This document shows positions 1 to 6,249 of a stretch of 8,305 nt of DNA, in pieces; positions within the stretch are counted from its first letter, which is position 1; each line of letters begins with the position of its first letter. The notes below the pieces were generated by a model. It saw only the letters and a program-made list of their open reading frames with translations, was not told where the DNA came from and did no database searches. The translations under genes were made by a program, and so were the position numbers. Source of the stretch: CAYPEZ01 sp964409985. GTDB taxonomy: Bacteria > Patescibacteriota > Minisyncoccia > Phycocordibacterales > UBA6899. The DNA lies in assembly GCA_964409985.1 (NCBI GenBank), contig CAYPEZ010000039.1, positions 1-8,305 of the forward strand, written 5' to 3'.

Positions 1-1186
1 CTCGAAGCTCGCGCAAATCAAGCTGAAGGCGACAACACATACTCCGCACGTCAGATGGGTTTAGAGGAGAGTTGATGAAGTTCTGAAAATACGGTGTGCC
101 AAATTTTGCAGTCATCTCAAATAGGGCTTGAGCATTCTGTGAATCCCAGTCAAATTCTTTTGTAATGTTATATGTGGGAATCGGGAATGTAAAAATACGG
201 CCCTTGGCATCCCCCGCTGTCATGACTTCAATATATGCGCGGTTGATCATGTCCATTTCTTTTTGGCATTCACCATAAGTAAATGGCATATCTTCACCAC
301 CTATCACTGGGTATTTCTCTTTCATATCGGGTGGACACACCCAATCAAGAGTAATATTCGTAAAGGGAGTTTGAGTCCCCCATCGAGAAGGGACATTAAG
401 ATTAAAGACAAATTGCTGGACGCACTGTTTTACTTCTCGATATGAGAGATGGTCTTTCTTGATAAATGGAGCTAGGTATGTATCAAATGATGAAAATGCT
501 TGTGCCCCCGCCCATTCATTTTGGAGTGTTCCGAGGAAATTGACCATTTGGGAAACAGCCGTCTCGAGATGTTTTGGTGGAGCTGATTCTGTTTTTCCAG
601 GAACACCATTGAACCCTTCTTCAAGGAGTTGTCTGAGACTCCAACCAGCACAGTACCCCGAAAACATGTCGAGATCGTGAATATGCATGTCGCCACTCCT
701 GTGCGCTTCACGAACCCGTTCGCTATACACAGCATTGAGCCAGTAATTCGCAATGAGTTTCCCTGATGCATTGAGAATAAGACCGCCAAGTGAATACCCC
801 TGATTTGCATTTGCATTCACACGCCAGTCTGAACGGTCAAGATATTCACGAATTGTTTTCTGAACATCGACCACAACAGAACTACTTTCTCTCGCTGAGC
901 GACGTTTTTCACGATACAAAATATACGCCTTTGCGGTTTTAAAATACCCCTCTGCCATAAGAGTACGTTCGACAATATCTTGAATCTCCTCAATAGGAAT
1001 GATGTCTTTCCCTTCTGATAGGCTGCAGATCACATTAGCAACATGTTTCGTCACAGAACGTATTTCTGTTACACCGAATTCGCCCGTTGCATGAGCAGCT
1101 TTTTCAATCGCACGGAGTATTTTTTCTTCTTCAAAACGCATGGACCGGCCATCACGTTTTTTTACATTCAATGTTCCTCGGGTCAT
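1..1186 (-). CDS. nrdD: Anaerobic (class III) ribonucleoside-triphosphate reductase, N-terminal part, cut by window edge
   Basis: Reduces ribonucleotides to deoxyribonucleotides by glycyl-radical chemistry; the family needs the radical-SAM activase NrdG, which is not in this window. The reading frame is open for 395 codons from ATG 1186 to base 1, so the C-terminal half, with the expected glycyl-radical site, is missing. Residues about 5-95 look like an ATP-cone (start NVKKRDGRSMRFEEEKI, then IEEIQDIVERTLMAEGYFKTAKAYILYRE, here shown as two stretches joined in the protein: IEEIQDIVERTLM and AEGYFKTAKAYILYRE), the usual allosteric nucleotide domain. The catalytic barrel follows, with GDMHIHDLD (about 165-173), NLNVPSRWG (262-270) and SMCCRLQLDLREL (382-394). 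The Cys pair there is typical of one NrdD group, and one of the two probably carries the thiyl radical (inference). The frame stays open upstream to a TGA near 1246; a GTG at about 1207 is an alternative start. Neither start has a Shine-Dalgarno. A TATTAT hexamer at 1214-1219 may be the -10, without a good -35. Confidence 0.95.
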   Translation of the reverse strand, partial: MTRGTLNVKKRDGRSMRFEEEKILRAIEKAAHATGEFGVTEIRSVTKHVANVICSLSEGKDIIPIEEIQDIVERTLMAEGYFKTAKAYILYREKRRSARESSSVVVDVQKTIREYLDRSDWRVNANANQGYSLGGLILNASGKLIANYWLNAVYSERVREAHRSGDMHIHDLDMFSGYCAGWSLRQLLEEGFNGVPGKTESAPPKHLETAVSQMVNFLGTLQNEWAGAQAFSSFDTYLAPFIKKDHLSYREVKQCVQQFVFNLNVPSRWGTQTPFTNITLDWVCPPDMKEKYPVIGGEDMPFTYGECQKEMDMINRAYIEVMTAGDAKGRIFTFPIPTYNITKEFDWDSQNAQALFEMTAKFGTPYFQNFINSPLNPSDVRSMCCRLQLDLRELR

Positions 1187-1288
1187 AGGTACAACAAAAT
1201 AAAGACGCACATGATAATAAAAACACCCACCGCAAAGTGAGCTTCAAGAGCTTCGAGGAGATATATGGGCCGCGTAAACCGCGAATAT

Positions 1289-1486
1289 TTAAGAGTGAGC
1301 AACAACGCGATTCATGCAAGGGTACTTCAAACAGACAAATTTGTCTTTCGAAACCCCCACGATGGTTACGATCTTGTCACACCGTTTACACTTCACTTCA
1401 ATTTCACTATCAACAAGAAGTCCTTTGAATAAGAGCTTATCGCAGTTCTTACATCGGTATTCTTGATGCATCGAAGGAGGAAGCAT
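1289..1486 (-). CDS. Small zinc-ribbon protein resembling phage Mu Com
   Basis: A 65-residue protein with two CxxC knuckles, C12/C15 in YRCKNCDKLLFKG and C33/C36 in IEVKCKRCDKI, spaced as in a treble-clef or zinc-ribbon fold. Two further Cys (52 and 57) lie in the C-terminal part. From memory, the RCKNC-KLLFK and IE-+C-RC signature matches the Mu Com family; Com is a small zinc protein that binds mRNA to activate translation of the mom DNA-modification gene. Nothing else phage-like is visible here, so a nucleic-acid-binding role is inference and the target is unknown. The first Met (1486) lies 6 bases after a TATACT hexamer, which suits a leaderless message; Met6 (1471) is the alternative. 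A GGAGG lies 19 bases upstream of 1486, too far to serve as its ribosome binding site. The gene stands alone, 124 bases after the Nudix gene and 102 bases before nrdD. Confidence 0.72.
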   Translation of the reverse strand: MLPPSMHQEYRCKNCDKLLFKGLLVDSEIEVKCKRCDKIVTIVGVSKDKFVCLKYPCMNRVVAHS

Positions 1487-1492
1487 AGGCCC

Positions 1493-1498
1493 AGTATA
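1493..1498 (-). promoter_or_regulatory. Candidate -10 element (TATACT) of the Com-like gene
   Basis: On the minus strand TATACT (5 of 6 to TATAAT) is followed by GGGCCT and then the ATG at 1486. This would put the transcription start at or within a base or two of the start codon, giving a leaderless mRNA. The -35 is weak: TTGGTT at 1514-1519 with a short 15-base spacer. That hexamer belongs to a 10-mer that is repeated 73 bases upstream. Confidence 0.45.
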
Positions 1499-1509
1499 CG
1501 CCTATCCTC

Positions 1510-1592
1510 CGGGAACCAATTCACTTATCCACCTCAAAAGATAGATCAATGAAAAATATAGCTCTTTTGACAATTTTGAACACGGGAACCAA
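1510..1592. repeat. Duplicated 10-mer CGGGAACCAA upstream of the Com-like gene
   Basis: CGGGAACCAA occurs at 1510-1519 and again at 1583-1592 in the same orientation, both within the 124-base gap between the Nudix and Com-like genes. On the minus strand it reads TTGGTTCCCG, and the proximal copy overlaps the possible -35 of the Com-like gene. It could be a pair of regulator sites. With only two copies, chance remains possible. Confidence 0.3.
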
Positions 1593-1610
1593 AGTCTCGT
1601 AAAGGTGCCT

Positions 1611-2093
1611 TCAGCGTGAGGTGTAGTGAGACTGATACATGTGCCAGATTTTTTCACCCAGTGGAGTCCAGTGTGTTTGGAAATCATGTGTCGCCCATGC
1701 ATACTCAATGATTTCCCTTCCATCAATCACTACCTCGCCGTCAGCCTTCGCAAGAAACACATGAACATGATCATATTTATATTCGTTATGGGAAACAAAG
1801 TTCCCGATGAAGGTTATATGAGTAACCCGCACTCCGACTTCTTCTTTTGCCTCGCGTATCGCTGCTTCTTCGAACGTTTCTTTTTGTTTTTTCCCTCCGC
1901 CAGGGAAACTCCATGCTGCTGGGCCATATGAATGTTTTACCAATAACACTTTGCCGTCACGCTCAATGACCACTTTTGACCCAAACGTATGGGGACGGAA
2001 TACAAACCAAAAGATTCGAAGTATGTGGTAAACAAACACGTACCAAATCCTTATGAGTAGTGGCTGACTACTTATACTTCGATACCGTGGCAT
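1611..2093 (-). CDS. Nudix hydrolase with hydrophobic N-terminal segment
   Basis: Nudix enzymes hydrolyse a nucleoside diphosphate linked to another group; the substrate here cannot be told. Numbered from the ATG at 2093 (160 residues), the Nudix box is complete at 66-88 and fits Gx5Ex7REUxEExGU: G66, E72, R80-E81, E84-E85, G87. The preceding AWSFPGGG strand-loop is also typical. Residues 12-32 (LLIRIWYVFVYHILRIFWFVF) are strongly hydrophobic with scattered Arg/His, so membrane association is possible; I recall similar N-termini in related short Nudix proteins. The start is uncertain. ATG 2126 would overlap secA by 55 bases. ATG 2093 overlaps it by 22 bases. GTG 2039, past the secA stop, has an AAGGA 8 bases upstream and would give 142 residues with part of the hydrophobic segment removed. 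The overlap or tight spacing suggests co-transcription with secA. The stop is TGA, and I see no terminator hairpin after it. Confidence 0.9.
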   Translation of the reverse strand: MPRYRSISSQPLLIRIWYVFVYHILRIFWFVFRPHTFGSKVVIERDGKVLLVKHSYGPAAWSFPGGGKKQKETFEEAAIREAKEEVGVRVTHITFIGNFVSHNEYKYDHVHVFLAKADGEVVIDGREIIEYAWATHDFQTHWTPLGEKIWHMYQSHYTSR

Positions 2094-4558
2094 TTCTTGT
2101 ATTTTTTTCCACTTCCACACGGACATGGATCATTCCGTCCAACCTTATCGTCTTTTTGTGAAGAGGTGTGTGGTGCCCCATCTCCTGATGTTTCAGATCC
2201 TCCCCCAGCAAATGTCATTTGCTGTTCGACGTGGCGTTGATCTTCTTCTGCTTTTTTAAATGCCCCCGTATCAATCATCGGTATAAGCTCTGCGATCTTC
2301 CCTTCAATAGATTGCTCTAGCTCTTTATACAGTCTCAGCGCTTCATTTTTATACTCGACAAGCGGGTCTCGTTGTCCCCAGCCACGGAGATTTACAGAGC
2401 TTCGTGCGTAGTCCATCAACTCCAAGTGCTCAATCCAGTACATGTCCATCGTTTGAAGGATGAGACGACGCATTACAGCATAAAACTCTTTCTCCCCCAT
2501 TGCGCCAATCTTGGCCTCAATCACCGACCGGAGTTCTTCATTCCCTTCGCTGTACTCAGCAACAAGACTCACAATCGTATCATGATCACCATGTAGCACT
2601 TTTCCGCGACGCTCGTAGATTGTTCGCCTTTGATGATTAATCACGTCGTCAAACTGAAGAACATGCTTGCGCGCGTCAAAGTGGAATCCTTCGATCTTCT
2701 CTTGAGCACTCTCTAATGCTCGTGAGATCATTTTGTTTTCAATAGGTTGGTCTTCAGGAATACCGAAACGACCCATCATGTTTTTAATGGTATCAGACGC
2801 AAACACTCGCATGAGATTATCGTCAAGCGAAACAAAAAATTGTGTCATTCCAGGATCTCCCTGACGTCCAGAACGACCTCTGAGCTGATTATCAATACGT
2901 CGAGCTTCGTGGCGCTCTGTTCCAAGGACAGCAAGTCCTCCGAGATTTTTTACTTCTTGATAGACTTCATCGGTAGACGGATTACCTCCGAGTTTAATAT
3001 CGACTCCACGACCAGCCATATTTGTAGCAATCACCACCGACCCTTTTCGACCTGCCTGCGCAATAATTTCTCCTTCGCGCTCATGGTTCTTTGCATTGAG
3101 AACCTCGTGTGGTACGCCTTCTTTTGTCAAAAATGCTGACAATAATTCATTCTTCTCAATTGATACAGTGCCAATGAGCACTGGTTGTCCTTTTTGGTGC
3201 ATCTCTTTCACTTGGCGAGCAAGCGCAGTGAACTTTCCTTGTTCTGTTTGGAAAATAAGATCGTCAATATCTTTTCGAAGTGACGGACGATTTGGAGGGA
3301 CGGGAACGACATCAAGCTGGTAAATGCGCAAGAACTCCTCAGCACTTGTCAGTGCCGTCCCTGTCATCCCAGCAAGCTTCTCATACATACGAAAATAATT
3401 TTGGTATGTAATTGACGCCATCGTGCGTGACTCTTTTTGAATATTTACTCCTTCTTTTGCTTCAATTGCTTGATGAAGCCCATCGGACCACCGCCGTCCT
3501 GGCTGGAGTCTTCCTGTGAATTCATCAACGATGACAACTTCCCCGTTTCGAACAACATACTCCCGATCTTTCACGAAGAGCGCTTTTGCACGAACAGCGG
3601 TTTCTAAATGATGGACATACTTGATCCCCTTTTCGGTATAAATATTTTCAATCCCAAGAAGTTCCTCGGCACGCGAAATCCCTGCGTCCGTAAGCTGAAT
3701 GGCTTTATGTTTCTCGTCAATCGTAAAATGCTCAGGAGCCTCAAGCTTTCGAGCAATTGAAGCAAATGTTTCGTATAATTTTTCGCTGTCAGTAGATGGA
3801 GCAGAAATAATCAATGGAGTCCGCGCCTCATCAATCAAGATAGAGTCAATTTCATCAACAATTGCATACGCATGTGACCACTGACGAAGATCTTTGACGT
3901 CATACGTAATATTATCTCTCAGATAATCAAAGCCAAATTCACTATTTGTCCCGTAGGTAATATCAGCACGATATGCTTCTTGCCGCGTACATGGCCTTAA
4001 AAACTCATACTCAACCTTAAATGATTCAGTTTCAACTGAAAGATCTGGTTTCGATGTGGCATGTGCATCATAGAGAAATGATGTATCGTGATTAATCACC
4101 GCTGTTGAAAGTCCGAGATAAGCATAGATCTGTCCCATCCATGTCGCATCGCGTCGAGAAAGATAATCGTTCACAGTCACAATGTGAACGCCTTTTCCTG
4201 TAAGGGCATTCAGGTATGCAGGAAGTGTTGCAACGAGTGTTTTTCCTTCTCCGGTACGCATTTCAGCGATTCCTCTTCGATGAAGAACAATGCCTCCCAT
4301 CATCTGAACATCATAGTGACGTTGCCCGAGTGTCCGCTTCCCTGCTTCACGCACGAGCGCAAACGCCTCAGGAAGAAGGTCGTCGAGAGACTCCCCCTTC
4401 CCAAGACGAGCACGGAACTCTTGAGTCTTCTTTTGAAATTCTTCTTGAGTAAATTTTTCAAACGCAGGCTCAAAAGACGCGATCTTTTCGACGACCGGCT
4501 TCATTGCCTGAATATCTTTTTCGTGCTGTGCTCCAAAAAGCGAGGTCCACAATCCCAT
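2072..4558 (-). CDS. secA: Protein translocase ATPase SecA
   Basis: The motor that pushes unfolded preproteins through SecYEG, cytoplasmic and peripheral to the membrane. The 828-residue protein is complete. Walker A is RTGEGKT (101-107), followed by the HIVTVNDYLSRRD segment (125-137). YGTNSEFGFDYLRDN is at 202-216 and Walker B VDEIDSILIDEARTP at 234-248. The preprotein-crosslinking region follows, with MTGTA at 398-402. NBD2 has ATNMAGRGVDIKLGGNP (511-527) and NQLRGRSGRQGDPG (557-570). A helical scaffold/wing region follows, then a linker (about 770-805) and the zinc SEC-C motif with C812, C814, C823 and H824, which normally contacts SecB or the ribosome. An insert of about 35 residues (roughly 160-195, containing VEYEFLRPCTRQEAY) sits before YGTN where E. 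coli SecA has a short loop. The ATG at 4558 lies 8 bases from a good -10 with no Shine-Dalgarno. The last 22 coding bases overlap the Nudix gene if that starts at 2093. Confidence 0.99.
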   Translation of the reverse strand: MGLWTSLFGAQHEKDIQAMKPVVEKIASFEPAFEKFTQEEFQKKTQEFRARLGKGESLDDLLPEAFALVREAGKRTLGQRHYDVQMMGGIVLHRRGIAEMRTGEGKTLVATLPAYLNALTGKGVHIVTVNDYLSRRDATWMGQIYAYLGLSTAVINHDTSFLYDAHATSKPDLSVETESFKVEYEFLRPCTRQEAYRADITYGTNSEFGFDYLRDNITYDVKDLRQWSHAYAIVDEIDSILIDEARTPLIISAPSTDSEKLYETFASIARKLEAPEHFTIDEKHKAIQLTDAGISRAEELLGIENIYTEKGIKYVHHLETAVRAKALFVKDREYVVRNGEVVIVDEFTGRLQPGRRWSDGLHQAIEAKEGVNIQKESRTMASITYQNYFRMYEKLAGMTGTALTSAEEFLRIYQLDVVPVPPNRPSLRKDIDDLIFQTEQGKFTALARQVKEMHQKGQPVLIGTVSIEKNELLSAFLTKEGVPHEVLNAKNHEREGEIIAQAGRKGSVVIATNMAGRGVDIKLGGNPSTDEVYQEVKNLGGLAVLGTERHEARRIDNQLRGRSGRQGDPGMTQFFVSLDDNLMRVFASDTIKNMMGRFGIPEDQPIENKMISRALESAQEKIEGFHFDARKHVLQFDDVINHQRRTIYERRGKVLHGDHDTIVSLVAEYSEGNEELRSVIEAKIGAMGEKEFYAVMRRLILQTMDMYWIEHLELMDYARSSVNLRGWGQRDPLVEYKNEALRLYKELEQSIEGKIAELIPMIDTGAFKKAEEDQRHVEQQMTFAGGGSETSGDGAPHTSSQKDDKVGRNDPCPCGSGKKYKKCHGIEV

Positions 4559-4566
4559 AAAGAACC

Positions 4567-4595
4567 ACTATATAGAGTGGCCGCACAAAAGGCAA
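4567..4595 (-). promoter_or_regulatory. secA promoter, probably giving a leaderless mRNA
   Basis: On the minus strand, -35 TTGCCT (4595-4590, 4 of 6 to consensus), a spacer of exactly 17 bases, and -10 TATAGT (4572-4567, 5 of 6). Eight bases, GGTTCTTT, separate the -10 from the secA ATG, so initiation would fall at or one to two bases before the start codon. It lies directly after the terminator at 4612-4644, which fits an independent secA/Nudix transcription unit. Confidence 0.65.
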
Positions 4596-4611
4596 CAGAA
4601 GCAGAGTGAAG

Positions 4612-4644
4612 AAAAAACTAAACACCACGAGAGGTGGTGTTTAG
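4612..4644 (-). terminator. Rho-independent terminator after the Lys/Ala-rich gene
   Basis: A perfect 11-bp stem (4618-4628 paired with 4634-4644) closes a 5-base loop. On the minus strand it is followed at once by six T (4617-4612). On the plus strand no T-run follows, so it acts on leftward transcription. It separates the transcript carrying the small gene (and any murB read-through) from secA. A second, AT-rich hairpin (AAAGAG/CTCTTT, about 4646-4661) precedes it. Confidence 0.88.
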
Positions 4645-4671
4645 AAAGAGAGCACTCTTTTTTTGAAAACC

Positions 4672-4743
4672 TTAGGCGCGCTTTTTCTTTGCTGCCTTTT
4701 TCTTGCCGGTCTTCTTTGCTGCCTTACGCTTCTTTGCTGCCAT
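4672..4743 (-). CDS. Tiny Lys/Ala-rich basic protein (23 residues)
   Basis: ATG at 4743, 23 codons, TAA at 4672-4674. The product is almost only Lys, Ala and Arg (11 Lys, 7 Ala, 2 Arg, one Thr, one Gly, plus Met), with an AAKK block three times at residues 2-5, 8-11 and 17-20, all encoded by GCAGCAAAG. It resembles the tails of histone H1-like or AlgP-like bacterial DNA-binding proteins, so nucleic-acid binding by charge is plausible, but no domain is present and the function is unknown. Support for a real gene: a compositionally coherent frame from ATG to TAA, a candidate promoter and leader upstream, and a strong terminator 28 bases after the stop. Against: very short, no clear Shine-Dalgarno (only AAAGAAAAAAC before the ATG). 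The frame cannot extend upstream because an in-frame TAA lies about ten codons earlier. The transcript could instead act mainly as a small RNA. Confidence 0.6.
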   Translation of the reverse strand: MAAKKRKAAKKTGKKKAAKKKRA

Positions 4744-4748
4744 GTTTT

Positions 4749-4764
4749 TTCTTTGATCAAAGAA
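4749..4764. promoter_or_regulatory. 16-bp perfect palindrome just before the Lys/Ala-rich gene
   Basis: TTCTTTGATCAAAGAA reads the same on both strands and ends 5 bases before the start codon at 4743. It could be a dimeric repressor site, or a hairpin occluding initiation if transcribed, though a gapless palindrome must open its centre to form a loop. A role is inferred from position only. Confidence 0.35.
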
Positions 4765-4770
4765 CTTTTA

Positions 4771-4811
4771 AAAGGGTCGACCTTTGCAAACGAGTGGGAT
4801 TTGACTCCACT
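4771..4811 (-). other. Hairpin-rich leader of the Lys/Ala-rich transcript
   Basis: If transcription starts near 4811, the 68-base leader holds two short stems before the palindrome at 4749-4764. One is AGTGG(G)A paired with TCCACT (4793-4811, 6 bp with one bulged base). The other is AAAGG paired with CCTTT (4771-4785) around a GGTCGACC core. The stems are short and I cannot test their stability. I do not recognise a known riboswitch or leader class. Confidence 0.3.
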
Positions 4812-4817
4812 GCAACA

Positions 4818-4845
4818 ATTATCTCAAGTATGTGCGCTCGCTCAA
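4818..4845 (-). promoter_or_regulatory. Candidate promoter of the Lys/Ala-rich gene
   Basis: On the minus strand, -35 TTGAGC (4845-4840, 4 of 6), a 16-base spacer and -10 GATAAT (4823-4818, 5 of 6). The predicted start near 4811 and the terminator end near 4612 would give an RNA of about 200 bases. Confidence 0.45.
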
Positions 4846-4863
4846 TGCTCAAACAAAAAAAAC

Positions 4864-4872
4864 TGTGGATAA
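4864..4872 (-). promoter_or_regulatory. DnaA-box match TTATCCACA in the murB/small-gene gap
   Basis: Exact match to the classic DnaA 9-mer on the minus strand, about 40 bases after the murB stop and upstream of the candidate promoter. It is the only perfect intergenic copy, with no clustered boxes and no dnaA or dnaN nearby, so it is not evidence for an origin. DnaA-linked regulation or chance are both possible. Confidence 0.2.
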
Positions 4873-4910
4873 CTTTCTTGAGAATTTTTTTTGATCTTCG
4901 ATTTGAAAAA

Positions 4911-5945
4911 TTATTTTTTCCAAGAACATCCGACAAATTGGACTTCTGGATCTAACACAACATCTATTTCTTTGAACACACGATCAGCAATCATGTGGGC
5001 AAATGTAAGGATATCATGTGCTTTTGCTCCTCGCTCTGTAACAATAACTAAAGCTTGTTGCGCATAGGTTCCCACTTTTTCTACTTTGACTCCTCGCATG
5101 AGAGCGACATGATCAATAATCCACGCTGCAGAAACTTTCACTCCACCTGATGGAGCATCGTACACAGGGAGAAGTGGAAACCGTTTTTGAAGTGCGATAC
5201 CACGTTCCTTTGCGAGAATTGGATTTTTAAAAAATGAACCCGCTGTTCCAAACTGTTCAAGTGAAGGAAATTTTTTTGAACGAATTTCCAAAACAGCTTG
5301 GCGTACCTCTCTCGGTGTCGGTGACGTACGATGAGACCCGAAATAATTTTTAAGATCAATATACCCGATTGAGGCTTCCCCTCTCGTACTGAGACGAAAC
5401 GCAACGCGTGTCACGATGAATGACTTACCCATTGGTCGCTTCCAAATACTGTCTCGGTATCCAAAATGACACTCTGTGGGATCAAGGCGTCGCACTTTTT
5501 TTGTGACTCGATCATAGACTTCAACCCACTCGATGAGTGAGCCAACTTCCCGACCATACGCACCAATATTCTGGATTGGTGATGCCCCCACAGTACCAGG
5601 AATGCCCGAGAGATTTTCTAGACCAGAGAGTCCACGTGAGACACTTTCTTCAACGAGAGCATCCCAAGAAACACCGGCACCTGCAACAACAAGCACACTC
5701 CCTTGATCAGACTTGAAATCGATACCTGGAATATGCATGTTGAGCACCGCACCATCAACCCCCTCATCTCCAAAAAGGGTGTTTGACCCACCACCGAGAA
5801 TAAAGGGGGTCTCTTGAGTATCTTCACAATATCGAACCGCCTCTTTAACATCATCAATGGAATCAAGAGTGAGTAGCGCATTCGCTGGTCCACCAATATG
5901 AAACGACGAAAACGGGGAAAGCAGCACTCCATTCTCGATCTTCAT
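4911..5945 (-). CDS. murB: UDP-N-acetylenolpyruvoylglucosamine reductase MurB
   Basis: Cytoplasmic flavoenzyme that uses NADPH to reduce UDP-GlcNAc-enolpyruvate to UDP-MurNAc, the second committed step of peptidoglycan synthesis. The 344 residues match the E. coli (342) length. The FAD-binding part includes SFHIGGPANA (14-23), LGGGSNTLF (50-58), GLENLSGIPGTVGASPIQNIGAYG (in pieces: GLENLSGIPG 108-117 and SPIQNIGAYG 122-131). The substrate domain has FGYRDSIWK (161-169; R164 matches the catalytic-site Arg), GTAGSFFKNP (233-242; S237 is the expected proton donor) and DPEVQFVG (332-339; E334 is the expected acid). The Tyr-loop spacing and YRDS motif place it with type I (E. coli-like) enzymes. 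The ATG at 5945 lies 7 bases after the TAA of the upstream TPR tail. GGGGAG (5962-5957), inside that tail, sits 11 bases upstream as the likely Shine-Dalgarno. This suggests an operon with the ligase/TPR gene. No terminator is seen directly after murB. Confidence 0.98.
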   Translation of the reverse strand: MKIENGVLLSPFSSFHIGGPANALLTLDSIDDVKEAVRYCEDTQETPFILGGGSNTLFGDEGVDGAVLNMHIPGIDFKSDQGSVLVVAGAGVSWDALVEESVSRGLSGLENLSGIPGTVGASPIQNIGAYGREVGSLIEWVEVYDRVTKKVRRLDPTECHFGYRDSIWKRPMGKSFIVTRVAFRLSTRGEASIGYIDLKNYFGSHRTSPTPREVRQAVLEIRSKKFPSLEQFGTAGSFFKNPILAKERGIALQKRFPLLPVYDAPSGGVKVSAAWIIDHVALMRGVKVEKVGTYAQQALVIVTERGAKAHDILTFAHMIADRVFKEIDVVLDPEVQFVGCSWKK

Positions 5946-5952
5946 AAAGAGA

Positions 5953-6249
5953 TTAACTCCCCATTGGCACGCCCTTTTGAATATCTTGGATCATACCTTC
6001 TGCGGTATTTTTGATGTCTGGGAATTTCTCGATACCTTTCTTCAGTGTCTCGATCGCTTTCGTCTTATCTTTCATTTCGTTATACGCCCCAGCTAGAGCA
6101 ACATATGTCTGACCATCTGCAAGTTCACTTTCTGATTTTTCAGTCAACAGACGGACAACAACATCAAACCGCTTTGCTCTCGCATATCCAAGAACAAGGC
6201 GATTGTCCCACCGTTCTGACCCCTTAATTGACGCGAGAATTTCGTCTGC
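5953..6249 (-). pseudogene. In-frame TPR continuation of the ligase, cut off by a TAG
   Basis: After the TAG at 6250-6252 the same frame stays open for 98 codons to a TAA at 5953-5955, and its content reads as protein. ADEILASIKG follows the stop directly, then a degenerate TPR (WDNRLVLGYARAKRFDV). A clearer TPR follows (GQTYVALAGAYNEMKDKTKA, continuing with IETLKKGIEKFPD, about residues 47-79), then a closing helix. This looks like the natural end of the ligase's TPR domain. The only in-frame start codon is a TTG at 6147, giving 64 residues, with no Shine-Dalgarno and cutting into the TPR. An independent gene is therefore less likely than a nonsense change, a sequencing or assembly error, or read-through. 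The tail ends 7 bases before murB and carries the murB ribosome binding site. Confidence 0.72.

Noticed and set aside
472..816. 114-codon minus-strand frame
   Set aside because: It lies wholly inside the nrdD frame, which carries recognisable class III reductase motifs; it is an out-of-frame shadow.
1244..1258. Tandem GAAGCTC copies and an inverted match to window bases 1-10
   Set aside because: The copies are short, and the second match lies inside nrdD coding sequence; nothing shows a functional repeat.
1265..1285. CGCG-GTTTA-CGCG hairpin after the Com-like gene
   Set aside because: The stem is only 4 bp and no T-run follows, so it is not a credible terminator.
1502..1726. 74-codon minus-strand frame over the Nudix 3' end
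   Set aside because: Most of it overlaps the Nudix gene in another frame; the part beyond has no recognisable content.
2747..3139. 130-codon plus-strand frame
   Set aside because: It is antisense to the SecA second nucleotide-binding domain and shows no domain of its own.
4184..4609. 141-codon plus-strand frame
   Set aside because: It is antisense to the conserved N-terminal half of secA and ends inside the secA promoter region; its sequence has no recognisable domain.
4663..4955. Overlapping plus-strand frames of 69 and 88 codons in the murB/secA gap
   Set aside because: Both cover the antisense of the Lys/Ala-rich gene and its leader; their Leu/Cys/Phe-rich content comes from the complementary repeats, and neither has a supported start.
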